Assembly: GCF_036669915.1 (NCBI RefSeq) | Contig: NC_089313.1 | Span: 3,792,585-3,856,584, forward strand | Origin: Pocillopora verrucosa | Lineage: Eukaryota; Cnidaria; Anthozoa; Scleractinia; Pocilloporidae | Reading direction: 5' to 3' | Length of the DNA stretch: 64,000 bases | Shown: in pieces, positions 35,640-47,949 of the stretch | Layout: the number at the start of each line of letters is the position of its first letter | Numbering within the stretch: the first letter of the stretch is position 1 | Program-made: the position numbers and the translations under genes | Notes under the pieces: model-generated | The model's input: the letters and a program-made list of their open reading frames with translations, nothing else | Databases searched by the model: none | What the model was told of the DNA's origin: nothing

Positions 35640-35765
35640 CTCCGCTGAACCTTGGTCTTATCACCTGAGTGGATGATATGAATCGGCCACAGTAAAGAAC
35701 TCTGCTGCTGAAGTTTCGAGCGCAAGCCCTTCGTCGAGAGAGTAGAGGAATCGTGGAAAGCGTGT
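35640..35765 (-). mobile_element. Fragment of a hammerhead-bearing retroelement (Penelope-like?)
   Basis: On the minus strand 35740-35707 reads GACGAAGGGCTTGCGCTCGA then AACTTCAGC. This resembles the CUGAnGA...GAAAC...GUC core of hammerhead ribozymes of Penelope-like elements, but key bases are changed, so it is probably inactive. Family assignment is inference. Confidence 0.35.
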
Positions 35766-36384
35766 GATTTATATGCAAAAAAATTGAGTTATGCTATTGG
35801 TGGGAACATGGTAACGTGAAATACACATGAAGTTTTCGTTAAATGAAAAGTGTTTGTTGATACCGTGGGATTATGAATGCCGATTTGAAAGATAAATTTT
35901 TAATTTATTCTAGAGTTTTACCTGCCATATCTGGCTTGTAAAGATTTTGGAGATTAAGGCCAAGGCCGAGGCCAAGCATGTGTTTGAATATTAAGAAGCA
36001 TCAGATTTCATGTCTTTCGTTCTCTTTCAATAAAAAGAAAATCAATATATTTTCCGCTCCCCAGTCTTTTAGGTCGTGTAAAAGTTCAATATTTTTTATT
36101 TCATAAACACTAAAACTTAAAATTTTGTTTTGTCCAACTTATGACTGTAACTGACAGTTAAATGTGAGCAAAAACGATCAATTGAGGGGTAAGAAGAGAT
36201 AAATTGGGTGCTAAAGACGTGAAGCATGCGAATAAGAATTCTTGGCTGCAATGGGAGCCAAAATTATACTTATATTCTAATTCGCTACCCCGCTCAAACG
36301 AATATAATGTAATTAGCTACCATGGTTGGGGTGTGTGAACACGAACTGTGTGCGACCCTCCTTATTATGTCTTGCAAGAATAAT

Positions 36385-36605
36385 TAGAGAAACTCTTAAA
36401 GGCTCAAAATACAACAACCGAACAACTAATGATACAATTAACGCACTGACTCATGCATAATCTTTGTAAATATGTATATGGAAACTGATGGAAAGGTTAC
36501 AGAAACTCTAAAAGACTCCTAATACAGCAAGCCAACGACTGATAATAAAATAAACGCACTGACTCTTATGCATACCCTTTGTAAATATGTTTATAGAAAC
36601 TGACA
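36385..36605. repeat. Tandem duplication, two units of about 110 bp
   Basis: Both units contain AGAAACTCTTAAAGGCTC or AGAAACTCTAAAAGACTC, then ACGCACTGACTC-ATGCATA and TTTGTAAATATGT, in the same order. Confidence 0.7.
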
Positions 36606-37329
36606 GCCCTCACTGAGTATTGAGTATTTAATTTTGAGGGCGCAGAGACATTCGTATGATGCGAATGAATATGAATGAAACCAACGCTATATATATACAA
36701 ACTCTCTGCTAATAAAGCAGTGGTCACGACATATACCATGCAACACCCCACACAATAGGTTACGTAACCCATGTGAATTCATATGCTGTCAAGTCCAAAA
36801 AGGCTAATTTACATGAATGCAGGCAATACCAATTAAGCCTGCCATTTAAGAAAGAGATCTATGATTGAATAGATTAATAAAGGAAATAGATTTTTCAGAT
36901 TATTAATCATGAAGAGATAGGAATTATATCTGAAGTTGTAATATACAGAACGCATCACAAGCTGCATTGATAAATTGTACTTTTGGCACAGTTTTAACCA
37001 AAGACAAACTGTGATAGCCATAGTTCGCAGAGGGTAAATCTTATAACGAACGTGTTAGAAAATGTGTATGTCTTTGTATTATTTTCAATAAAAATAGAAA
37101 AAGTCGAACTTATCACTTATAACTGTATCTATTGCCAAAAGCAATGTCTTGGTTAAAGGATTGTTTACCTCGCAAAAATCAGTACCAAACCATGGCGAAT
37201 GCCCTCGAGTTTATCCTCAATTTGATTAAAGAAAACACATTACCCGTACTTTGCAAAGGAGTATTTCTTCATCATTTCATTTGCACCGCATTTAATTAAA
37301 AGAAAAATAACATACTCTTACGACAGAAC

Positions 37330-37854
37330 ATGTATAAGCAGACAGCGTGTTATAATACATCCTTCTCCGTCCTCGGGATGATTTCTGAAAGCTTTGGTTT
37401 CCAGCTCAAACCGGGTAGAAATGAGAACCTTCCAGAATGGACTGATTTGTTGTTAGCGCGGACAGGGCCTGGTTCACATATTGCAGGTCTCAAAATGTTA
37501 CCTGACAAACGCTATCTAGGGAGATCACGTTCTTCAAAAGTCGATAAATATTTCTTCAACCCACAATCTTCCCTTAATTGCGCCATTGAAAGCGTTGAAA
37601 AGATCTGTCAATTGGCTTCACACTCTTCAAAGCGCCCCATAGAACAAACGCAACCTTTTGACACGCTAGTTTTCACCTACTTTTCAACACTGGCATGTAC
37701 GAGAGAAATGGTGGGTAGTTGTTGCATTATCTTCAACAGTGAAAAAATGATTGAAAATCGTACCCGTTGGAAATATGATTTAAGCAACATTATATCAAAC
37801 CTTGATCGAGAACCACAGTATACACCCAAAATCAATTTCACAGTGCACCCCTAA
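37330..37854 (+). CDS. Unassigned 174-codon ORF
   Basis: An uninterrupted frame from ATG to stop, long for this AT-rich sequence. The composition is protein-like (for example ENLPEWTDLLLARTGPGSH and KYDLSNIISNLDREP), with no membrane segment and no motif I recognise. No intron signals or poly(A) signal confirm it. The opposite strand also has a protein-like frame broken by two stops, so it may equally be a relic of a gene or element on the minus strand. Confidence 0.3.
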   Translation: MYKQTACYNTSFSVLGMISESFGFQLKPGRNENLPEWTDLLLARTGPGSHIAGLKMLPDKRYLGRSRSSKVDKYFFNPQSSLNCAIESVEKICQLASHSSKRPIEQTQPFDTLVFTYFSTLACTREMVGSCCIIFNSEKMIENRTRWKYDLSNIISNLDREPQYTPKINFTVHP

Positions 37855-39334
37855 TTACACTTTTGTAATCCTTTGAATAGTTCACCAAATGACTTCACCT
37901 TTTCTCACACATGCAACGAAAGGAACTAAAAAATTTTTTGGTAGAAAAGTTACCATTCACTCATTAACGATTCCCAAAAAAGAATTGTTAGGAAAATTTT
38001 TTATTTTATCGTTAGCAACTGAAGAAATGTAGAGGTGTGTTTTCCTTTTTATTAACGATCGTGGTTATGCGTCAAAGAGATCCTATTTTTCTTTTATTCA
38101 CACATTGATTTGCATTTCTGACCCTGTAATTATCGACATTATAAATCTCATCATCTCTCCCCGTCCCACTTCAATTCACTTGCAGGCCAAGTGCAGTGCG
38201 TTTCCCAAGGTACGATCAATCTTAGTAAATTTTTATCTCATATAAAAAGGATAACAATCCATTAAGTGCTAAAACGGAACTTAAAAAAACTCTCTTTGGA
38301 TTTTTAAGACTGAGAGTGTCCTTCCTCATTAAGAAGGTGTTATTGTATACTTTACAACTTTTAACTAGCTCTTATTTCTAACATTTCAGTAATCTGTCAT
38401 CGCAATTTAGTTCACGACTGTTGCGGGCCAAGTACCGTACGTTTACAAGGTGGGATCAGTTTTCTCCTTTTAATTTTTTTTATTTTAGCTTCTTTAGATG
38501 CTTCACAAGATCTTCACTTAAAGGAGTCTTGAATTTTATCTCAAACAAATCTTTATTCTTAACCTCTAGTTGCAAAGTTTCGATGAATTTGGATCTTGAA
38601 ACTCAACGTGCCTAGTTGAGTTACAAACAATAACCAAACCTGATAAAATTGACATAGAGATTACGAATATGCGTCATTTTGGAGTAAAAATGAAAATAAC
38701 GCCACCATTTGAAAAAAATTAGGCTTTTACTTTCACTTTTTTCTTCGTTTGCATGTCTTGATGGATTCTATGAATAAAAACCCCTGTGTCAAGTACGATA
38801 TCTATCAATTAAAAAGCTTTTCAATTTATTTTAAAATGATAATTGTAAAGGCTGAAAAGCTTGTGGGGTCATTTATACAAGATCTGATGTGCTAATAGAT
38901 TTATGAAAGTTTTTAATTTGTCTAAAACCTAAGAAACACAGCCATCTCGAGACGCGTAAAATTAACTAAATTTCAAGCGAATTACAGTAATTCAAAGGTT
39001 TAACCTAACAGGTGTTATGTGCAAAAAAATCAATTGATCTCAAATTGCATATGGATGCAGGCGTCACTTAGAAAGTAAACATTTATCGTTTTTCTTAGTT
39101 CAGATTCTACAGTTACAGGAAATGTTTCGTTAAATTTGTTGATATCAAAATTGCGGGAAAAAATTGGAATTACAATGCGCAGTTTTGAAATGATAAATTT
39201 ACAAAAACGACTTCAGTTGTCGGGGAAACATATAATTAAACACGACTGTCACAATATAGAAATAGTTAATGCATACTCCATTTATCAGCGTTATCATTAT
39301 TATAATTTTTCTTTCACCTTTGGGGTTTTATTAA
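37855..39334. other. Upstream region of the ShKT-CAP gene
   Basis: No coding evidence. Around 38185-38215, TTGCAG|GCC...CCCAAG|GTACGA has the borders of a small exon and could be a 5' untranslated exon of the ShKT-CAP gene; a weakly similar segment recurs near 38427-38450. Confidence 0.35.
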
Positions 39335-39531
39335 GGCCTAGTTCAAACGTCGATCTTTACATGTACCGAACCTAACGTTTCTATTAAGTACATGTAAAGA
39401 TCGACGTTTGAATCAATTAGGATCGGCAGATTTGTATAGACGTTTAAATCAACTGCCGCTCTTAATTATTCGAGTCGACCCAAATTGCAATTAGGTTCGG
39501 TACATGTAAAGATCGACGTTTGAACTAGGCC
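39335..39531. mobile_element. MITE with perfect 41-bp terminal inverted repeats (PIF/Harbinger-like)
   Basis: 197 bp. Both ends start GGCCTAGTTCAAACGTCGAT inward and are exact complements over 41 bp. They are flanked by TAA on both sides (39332-39334 and 39532-39534), matching the 3-bp TWA target duplication of PIF/Harbinger elements, whose ends often begin GG. A third, internal inverted copy of part of the terminal repeat (GTACATGTAAAGATCGACGT) lies near 39388. No ORF, so it is non-autonomous. It ends 250 bp before the ShKT-CAP start codon. Perfect ends suggest a young insertion. Confidence 0.85.
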
Positions 39532-39781
39532 TAAGTTTTCCTAGAAATCGATACAACTCTAATACTTATTTCCATTACAGTAGATTAGAACACATTTCTT
39601 TGTTAACAATTCGGTAAAGATAAAAACATTAATGATATGGGAGGGACTCTTGGTTTTATCGCTCAGAGACGCCTTGAGGTGAAGGTGGAACGACGCATGG
39701 CAAAGTGAAAATGTGTGAAGCCAGTTTAAAAAGATCTTTCCATTTACGCATTTTTTTTTCAAATATTCAGATATTCTTAAG

Positions 39782-42700
39782 ATGATTTCCATTTTGTTCA
39801 TTGGCCTGTACCTCGTCACGTTTCAAGTGACGTGTGAGGGCGCCCCAGGTCCAAAAATTATTATACAGAACGACGTCGAGAAAAGAGCCAGTGAGTATAT
39901 TTCAATTCTTGCCTATATATACACATCGTGATTGATTGAACCTTCCTTAAAACTGCTTTGAGTCAAGTGACAAGACCTTAACTATAAATTTTTGATTGGG
40001 GGGAAGCCTTCTGGATTTTTTTCATTTTCGCTTTAAGGAAATTGAGCTCTATCAGATTATTTGACGAAAAAATCAAAGAACTTAGTTACCACCGAGATTG
40101 CTTAGCACTTGCACCCTTTGTGTTTCATGTTTTCTTAATACGTAAACGATGATTTGCAGTTTATATTTTCTTGCAGTTTGTGCTGAAAACCAAATGGACA
40201 AAAGTAGTGGCTGTCCACAGTGGGAAGGCAAAGGATTTTGTTCTCAGAATAGTAAATACTATCAATTTATGATGGGAAACTGCTACGCAAGTTGTGGCCG
40301 TTGCCAGCGTAAGTAAAATCATATTCTAAGACATAGTCAAACACAGACAACTAACTTTACAGTCAGGAAGATGCTGGAATGTAATGTTAGTTCGGTGATA
40401 TGAAGATAAGAAACTAATGAAGTAAATCGGAATTTAGAACTTATTTCGCCCCAAATGTCACCGTCGCATGTTTTAAAAACCAACAAACTTTCTTTTGCAG
40501 TGCCTCCAACGGAAGCACCGAAAGGTGAAAATTTACTATTTTATAATAACTATTATGTAATAAACATTTTTACAAAAGAAGTTGAAATCAGGAAATGACC
40601 AGACTTCTCTTCGGGAGTCGTACCAAACAGCAGATTCAGTTTCATCAGGTCTTTCCATTCAAGATAAGCTCTCAAACAGAAGCCCGTTCCAAAGAAATTA
40701 TGGTAACCTATCCAGGCAATAACTTTGGCTGCGCGCTCGTCGGCAAGTCCGTCTGTGCGCAAGCTGTATTTCGCATGTGTAGCAAGCTTTATTGTAAGTA
40801 CTAAGTGCGCAAGCTGTATTTTGCATGCATAGCAAGCTGTATTGTTAGCAATAAGTGTGAAAAGAAACGTGGAACAATCTTGAGTTGCCTTTTGAGAAAC
40901 AAAACGGGACTCCGGTCAAAGGCTTGACTTAGTCTACATCTGTCGATATATTTTTTTTACCTTTGGTGATACACGAGCATGTTTTCCACAGCGTGCACAG
41001 CCAACGAGATAGACAAAAAGGGTAGCTACTGCACTATGTGGAAAAAAAATTATGGATGTACCGGCGGCATGGAACAGTTTATGAGGAAAAACTGTTATGC
41101 TACTTGTGGTCACTGTATAAGTAAGTGATATTAGAAATAGACAATGTGAACAAAATATTTTGGGCAGTTTGAGATAGTGAGGGAGCCAAGTGGAAGATTC
41201 AGAACCCAGTTTTTCTCTACTTGTTAATCATTAATTTTTTGGAAGAAACACATTTCGCTGAACATTGGCTCGCCTGTTAATAAGATTTCAAAGCAGTAGA
41301 TGTGTGGTATGAGAAACGACTTCCAGTAGAAGTGGGGTCTAACCATTTTCAAAACAGTAATTGTTTTGGCCATTGGGGGGAATAGCATTCGTAGTAATCC
41401 AAGAAAAAGCTTTTTGAGTTTGAATTATATCCGCACAGGAATTAATTTCCATATAGCCACGTTATCACCCCTGTTAGAAATTTTACCTCATTTTAGAAGG
41501 TCTATCATCTCATTTTGAGTTAAGGAAAAAAATTAATATATTTAGTATTGTATCGCAGTAAGGTAATTGAGTAAGCATGCACGTTTGCTGCGAAACGAGC
41601 ATTTTTAGTCGTTGTTGACAGCCTTTTTGTTCATTTATAACTCCTTTTTCATATGCAACTTAGTCAGGTGTACGCTTCTTTTTTCCTTGTTTTTTCAGTG
41701 GCGCCCACACCAATCCCACAAGGTGAGTCTTTAAGATCAAACTAGAATAGAACCAAACTAGAACAAAATCAAACTATCTAACATGCCAATAGAGGAACGG
41801 GCATGTCCATATAACCACAGGTATAAGCTTACAACGGACAGGCATTCAAGGGCCAAAAGGCAATTAGGCGGGGGCAGCTAAAAGACAGTCAAACGGGCAG
41901 ATTGATAGACGGACATACAGAGAGACAAATGGCTTACTCTGGAGATACATCACACTGAGCTAGACAGACATTATGGATGACTAACAGTCACTCAAATACC
42001 ACACGCTGCAGATTTAAAGGCAGTCGAACACAGCATGGAACAGGTCTTGTGTGATGGCCTCCCGTTGCAGGACTATAAATTCTTGAACAAAGGTTGAATA
42101 AGGGCAGACGGAATAAACTAACGTATTTTATTTATTTTGATAAACATTGTTTTTATCTCCAACTACGAAGTGGACCCAGATGCCTGCCTGCAGGCCCATA
42201 ATGAAAAGCGGGCTCTTCATGGAGCCCCAGCTTTGGTGTGGGATAACAAACTGGCTCAGGATGCAAAGAACTGGGCAGATCACTTGGCTTCTACTGGACG
42301 CCTAGTCCACGCTAAAAACATTGCCGAAGGAGAAAACCTGTACTCAGGCTCGAGCGGATTTGTCAAATCCTGTTCAGATGCCGTAAAGTCCTGGTAGGCA
42401 TAGCTGCGTAAAAAAGGGTATACCAGGGAAATTTATCACAAATTTAGTATTATCGACAGATTATGAGTAGCAACTAATCAAAATGCACGTAAATGTAAAT
42501 AGTTGGAGCTCAGGATATCTTGAAGTGTGATCTTTTTAGAGTGAGAGCAGTTCTAAAACGGAATATTGTCAGTGACAGTGATCTAACTCTCAACACTTTG
42601 AACGGAAGTCATCATGAAGGTCAAAATAAGAACCAAGTTTTTTAATTAACCTCGATGAACATTTTCCACAAGCCTTTTTATAATCCTTGAAGACATGAGG

Positions 42701-44375
42701 AAAAGAAATCGTCGTGCGATCTTTTTCAGGAGAACAAGAATATGGATGAATACATTAGGATAATGGGAACGTATAGGATACTTAGCCTCTAATAGGGTGC
42801 CTTCGCCTCCCTCCTGTCCACACAAAACCCCGCAGTAACATTAGATAAATTGAATGAGATAAATCACCTACATCAAGCAGTGACGCTTCCAGCCAATGGC
42901 TTTTAGAACTTTTAGAACATTGATTTCAATCGAAATTGTACTTTAAAGTGTTGGTTTTTTATTGAGGAAAGAAACCAAAGAACCCAGAGAAAAACCCCTC
43001 AGAGGACAGATGAGATTCAACAGCAACCTCAACCCACGCGTGACGTTAGTTGTTGGAATCAAACCAAGACTGCACGTACCCTAACCCCAATGCGCTCCTG
43101 TTCTCCCTCCCCCTCCCCCCCTCCTAGCCCGAAAATGTTAGTATCGCCACTTGTTGCTCCACATTTGATTTTTTAAGCTCATAGGCAATTCCATCATGAC
43201 ATCGTCATAGCCGAGTTGTTTACGATTACATCCTGTCCTTTAACTGACATTTGCTTTATGTTGACTTTCCAAATCCTGAAGTAAACCGATTTTTTTTTTT
43301 TCATTGGTAGGTACAATGAAATAAAGTTTTATGACTTCGATAATCCAGGATTTAGTTTCGCTACTGGACATTTCACAGCGGTAAGAATAAGACTCATCAC
43401 CGGTGTCTGAGCACCTTAATTTCTCATCAAGATCGGAGAGGAATTTCCCATCCATTTTTCATATGTGTTGGTTACACTAAAACTCAAAATTACGACGCTG
43501 TTTCAGTAATTTGATAACTTATTTGATCAAAAATCTAATCATAACATATTTATCAATCGGGAGTTTCTTTGGTACCTTAAAATTGGCCCATGACCGTTAC
43601 GGAGTAGTGGCGTTGACTTAAGAAAAAATCGTACGTGGGCCAAATGCAGTGCAACCAGGGGCTGGAATTTTTCCGACATGGTAATGGCTTCGCTTTACTT
43701 GGCTCTTCACAAAGCTTCGATGTACCATCCTCCCAAACAATCTTGATTTGCTCACCCACATTTTTCATGGCATCAGATATGTAGTCATCATTTTTTAATT
43801 TTATTTCTCATCGGCTATAATTCTCATCCTAGTGCTGATTGTAATAAGCTGTTGCCATTACTACTTTCGTTTACGGTAATGATAATTGTAAAAATAATCA
43901 TAATAACAATAGTAATGTTTATTAGAACATATTTCACGTGGTGGCTCTTCTTGTCCACTGTTTCAGGATCAAACTGGAAATTTTAATGTTGGAGAAAAAC
44001 CCTCAGAGTAAGGACGAGAACCAACTAACTTAATCCACTTTCGACGCCAGGTCCAGAAATCAAACTTGGGCCACAGCAGTGAGGGGCGAGAACTCTCACC
44101 ATTGCAACATCCCCGCCTCCTGCAGCTAAATGACCCGTAATCGTATAGCTTTCCTGGTGAAGAAGAAGGATATGCACTTCAAAGCCAAATTTACGTTTAC
44201 TTATTGTCAATGCTGCTTTCAGGTTGTATGGAAGAGCACCACCAAACTGGGCGCAGCTTTGACCAAAATAGTGTCAGATAACGGAATCACTCACACATAT
44301 GTTGTGGCACGCTATTCGCCCGCAGGAAATGTGATTGGCCGTTTTGCTGCAAACGTCAAGCCAAAGTCCTCATAG
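39782..44375 (+). CDS. Secreted ShKT-ShKT-CAP domain protein
   Basis: Eight exons: 39782-39890, 40177-40308, 40501-40524, 40992-41120, 41699-41722, 42171-42393, 43311-43380, 44223-44375; all phases agree, 287 residues. Signal peptide at about 1-20, then a short pro-stretch ending EKR. ShKT domain 1 (38-80) and 2 (90-131) each show the six-cysteine pattern with the final CYAxCGxC; each is one exon, and Pro/Thr linkers are encoded by separate 24-bp exons. CAP/SCP domain from about 140, with [24 protein letters not shown] and [10 protein letters not shown], so the conserved His/Glu set is present. Secreted CAP proteins act in defence, venom and reproduction; ShKT domains often block potassium channels. 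The role here is unknown. A MITE lies just upstream. Confidence 0.9.
40755..40854. repeat. Tandem duplication of 50 bp in ShKT-CAP intron 3
   Basis: Two 50-bp units, each beginning GTGCGCAAGCTGTATTT and containing ATAGCAAGCT or GTAGCAAGCT, follow each other directly. Confidence 0.8.
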
Positions 44376-46869
44376 GTTTGTATATCTCTTAGTATGTGGT
44401 AACGACGTAGCTATATCCACGTCTTACGAGCCGGGTAACAATGGACAAACTTCGAGTTAGTCAGAGCAAAAAAAAAATATTTGGTGAAAAAAGCTGAAAA
44501 ATTCACCACACAATGACATTATTGTCTTTCTCCAATTTCATCGGTTACTGTAAGTAAGCCTTTTTTAAAAAGCCTTGATAAATTATTGATTTGTTCTTGC
44601 TTTCTTATTGGCTACAAAAGAGATACGATTTTTTGGGTTAGTCTCAGTAGCCTTGCTGCAACGATATCTTTTTTTGCCAACATCTTGTGAGGCACCCACA
44701 CTTTCCAGAGATATATATAATGATGATAAAATGCTGTTTTGTTTTTCATTTTTTAGAACCCAGCCGTGAGCTGAGAAATAATTGGATATCACTGAGTATG
44801 TCAAAGAAAAATAATCTGTGATGGTTACAGACGAAAATTTGAATAAAACTTAGTTCCGAGGGGGTTGCACAAATATCGTTTCCTCTTTTTATTGTCAGAA
44901 AACGATCCAGCTTACAAACAAACTTTGGAAATTTTATGTCCAACAGAAATTTTACAGCAAATTCACTTCTCCTTAATACCCTTATAGCCTACCGATCGAA
45001 CAATTTTGGCCAATTTTTCTTCATCAGTGATACCAACGATGCCAACCTCTCCCATTCCTGCTCGTCTTAGGACTACAGCGCTCATTCTGTTGTCTTCCAA
45101 AGTGCAACGGTGGATAATTTCGCTTTAACGTGCAATTTGATGCCAGACTATTTTTAAAAAAAAATTTACTTAACCGAGAATTCCAAACTATAGGTCTATT
45201 CGGAAAAAAAAATAGAATAAGCAAGCTATGTAATAATATGCAAGTATACGTCTCCTTGCGGCGATATCTTTACCCTAATGATCTTGTCTGTGCCACATTT
45301 CACTGAAACAATTATTTTGGTGAAAAAATAAACGAACATCACCGCTATTGTAATTATGAGTGGTTCAACAAATGAATTTGACCAATCAAATCCATTAGAC
45401 AAACAGCTGAAACAACATCCATTTACAACCTCGAAAACACGATATGGATAAATTTGCGCTCAAAAATTGGCGACACAAATGTCAGATAGGACAACTTTAT
45501 CTTTATGAGAGAAGGCGAGCGGATCGGCTAAAAACAGGAATTCTTCAGTTTTATGTAGGCTTCAGGTTCAGGTTTATTTATATTTTTGTTTGTGACAACG
45601 ATGATATCGACTACCATTTCTACACAATATTATACACTTGATATTTCCCCCAGGGAAATAGTTAGTTTTGTTTCCCTTAGACTCTTAATATTTCCTGGGA
45701 TACTTTTCAATCATTGTTATGCTGGATCAGGTGATCACTATTCAGCCAATCACTATCGTCTTCAAAACAAAGGAAACCGCAAGAGCCCAACGACGTAAAT
45801 AATTAACGGCAAGAAATGTAGGTGTAGTAGAGCGCCCTATTGCCATAATTGTCTGCAACTACTGCTTCCTTCTTTTCTTTCTCCTCAATTTTTGTTTAGA
45901 CACCCAAAATTTACAAATTTTTTACAAGTTTTCTCATACAAACTCTTAAAAATTTTCAGCCTTATTTTAGAAGTGATCTTTATAAAAGTAGATAATTTCA
46001 CATTCGAGATAATTGTACTTTGGTAGAGGGCTTCTCATGTTCTCAGCTTGCATTGTCATGGCATATAAATTAAAATTTAAATCAACTTCATTGTTTCACG
46101 CTTTAATTAAGGGGTGACCACTCTGGACAGGTAGATAAAAATTGCGAGATAGTCAGGTCAGTTGCAAATTAACACTAATGTAGCCCGCTTACTTAGAAAT
46201 TCAAATCAGTGCTATGTATTTCGATCAGTTCATAACATTAAACCTCAGCGTCAACTTAAGAAGAAAGACCTTGCAAATATGACACATGCCTTTCAGTTTG
46301 TGTTTATATGATGTGACAAACAAAGCGTCGAATTATCTTTCATAAATCCTTTCCTATCGAGTGAAATAATATACCCCAATAAGTCATTGGCAACTCTTCT
46401 GAACGGTGCTCGAGAATAAAAATGCATAAAAATTGATTGCTTGAAAGAAAAATGTTTTGGTATACGACAGTGAGTGAAACTAGTAATTGACAACAAGTTA
46501 ATTACTTTTTGTGCTCTGGGAGCTACGCATCACGTAGTCCAGTTTCATAGAAATTTAAACCATTTATCAGTAGAGTCGTGTTGTGATGTTTTGAAATCAT
46601 ATACTCCAATAAGTCATTGGCAACTCCCCTGAACCGGGCGCCAGAAAAAAAAATGCATAAAAATTTACTGCTCCAAAGAAAAATGTTTTGGTAAACGACA
46701 GTGAGTGGAATTAGTAATCGACAACAAGTTAATTACTTTTTGTGCTCTGGGAGCTACGCATCTGCTTTCAGAACTTCGAAGAAGCAGGTTGCCAATTAAA
46801 TCACGTTTGAGACCTCACATGTTTATTGATTAATGAGAAGAAAGTTAAAAGGAAGTCAATTGAATTTTA
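44376..46869. other. Intergenic region after the ShKT-CAP gene
   Basis: 3' region of the ShKT-CAP gene (AATAAA near 44841) and a tandem duplication at 46371-46764. The frames at 45444-45798 lack splice or family support. Confidence 0.5.
46371..46764. repeat. Tandem duplication, two units about 232 bp apart
   Basis: 46371-46531 and 46603-46764 share CCAATAAGTCATTGGCAACT, GAAAAATGTTTTGGTA and AACAAGTTAATTACTTTTTG, ending GCTCTGGGAGCTACGCATC. The second unit ends 106 bp before the small gene at 46870, so it may be part of its promoter. Confidence 0.8.
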
Positions 46870-47949
46870 ATGACCGGCTGCAGTAGCAGCGCACAGACCT
46901 TCAGACAGCAAGCACAACCAGTTAACCCAACAAGAAAGAGAAAGAATTGCAGGTATGTCTAATTTTATAAATTGACGTTGATCATGAGTTTCTGACAACA
47001 ACTATGCTTTTCGCATGAAGATATATCGTATCGTTGCACCTATTTCTGGGAATTTTTAAACATAGATTGATTTTAAAACTAATAAACGGAGACCTTGGAT
47101 ACTTTCTCCTCATGAGTGTAGATAGGTCGTCGCTTAGAAGTCTGCGAGTGCCCATATACCTTCAAAACAAAGTAAATCTGAAGTTTTCTAGATAAGTTTT
47201 CGCTCTCGTATAACTGTGAACTATCGTGTGGTTCATTTTTACAGTTCTAGAAAGGCGTTCAGGTTTGTATTAAGACAACGATTTACAATTGTAGAGAGAA
47301 GTTTAAAACTGATAACGATTGCAGAAACGTTATCTCGTGAAAACTTTGAACTGAAAAGTGCGTTACAAGGACAGGCGTTTCAGGATGAAGTCCTGTAAGT
47401 TTAGAACTCCTTGCTTCACAAGTGTCTAGTTTCCTTTACGCTAAACGATGTTACATGCAGGCCAACAGTTAAATAGACTAAACAAAACGTTGGATCAGGT
47501 CTTAAAAGCGGAATCAAGAAGCTTATACCTTTCCCTTTCGCAAGGTCAAACCGTGTTCACAACGATTGGGACGGTATAGCTATCACTGTTTACGATTTCA
47601 ATTTTGGTGTAAATTGACTGATAACACTTTCGAAAGAAGAGCGCTGTACAATATATCCAATACATTAATGAGGTACATTATCGTTTTTCGTCAAAGTACC
47701 GAAACCAATGTTAATGCATGGTATACACATTTTTTACATCATCATAAGTGACGTTGATTATTGAGATGCGTGCATTCTTATCGGTCGAGCACGGAACTGA
47801 AAGAAGAATAATTAACTAGAATTGTTTTTAGCGAGTATTTGTCAGGTATTTTAATCTTTCTCATCTTATTTTTTTTGTTCGCCGCTAGCGGGGAGTTTGA
47901 TTCAAGGAAAAAGATAAAGCCGGCTGATCTTTCCTCCTCGACTCGCTAA
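46870..47949 (+). CDS. Small three-exon gene, possibly a degenerate bZIP-like protein
   Basis: Exons 46870-46952, 47245-47394 and 47889-47949 have clean borders (TTGCAG|GTATGT; TTTTTACAG|...CCT|GTAAGT; CGCTAG|) and all joins keep phase, giving 97 residues with an in-frame stop. The N-terminus is Ser/Gln-rich. A basic stretch TRKRKNCSSRKAFRFVLRQR follows and leads into a helix-prone part with RSLKLITIAETLSRENFELK and SALQGQ. The spacing N-x7-R in NCSSRKAFR recalls the bZIP basic region, but the invariant alanines and regular leucines are missing, so DNA binding is uncertain. It could also be a nuclear coiled-coil microprotein. No family is recognised with confidence. The exon structure is the main evidence. 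Confidence 0.45.

Larger units (their letters stand above)
34131..37329. other. Intergenic region, repeats only
   Basis: Upstream of peptide gene A. It contains a foldback element (34690-34786), a segment with a degenerate hammerhead-like motif (about 35640-35765) and a tandem duplication (36385-36605). The open frames at 35482-35778 and 36566-37021 overlap repeats or lack support. Confidence 0.5.

Noticed and set aside
36566-36772. 68-codon minus-strand frame
   Set aside because: Overlaps a tandem duplication and has no supporting signal.
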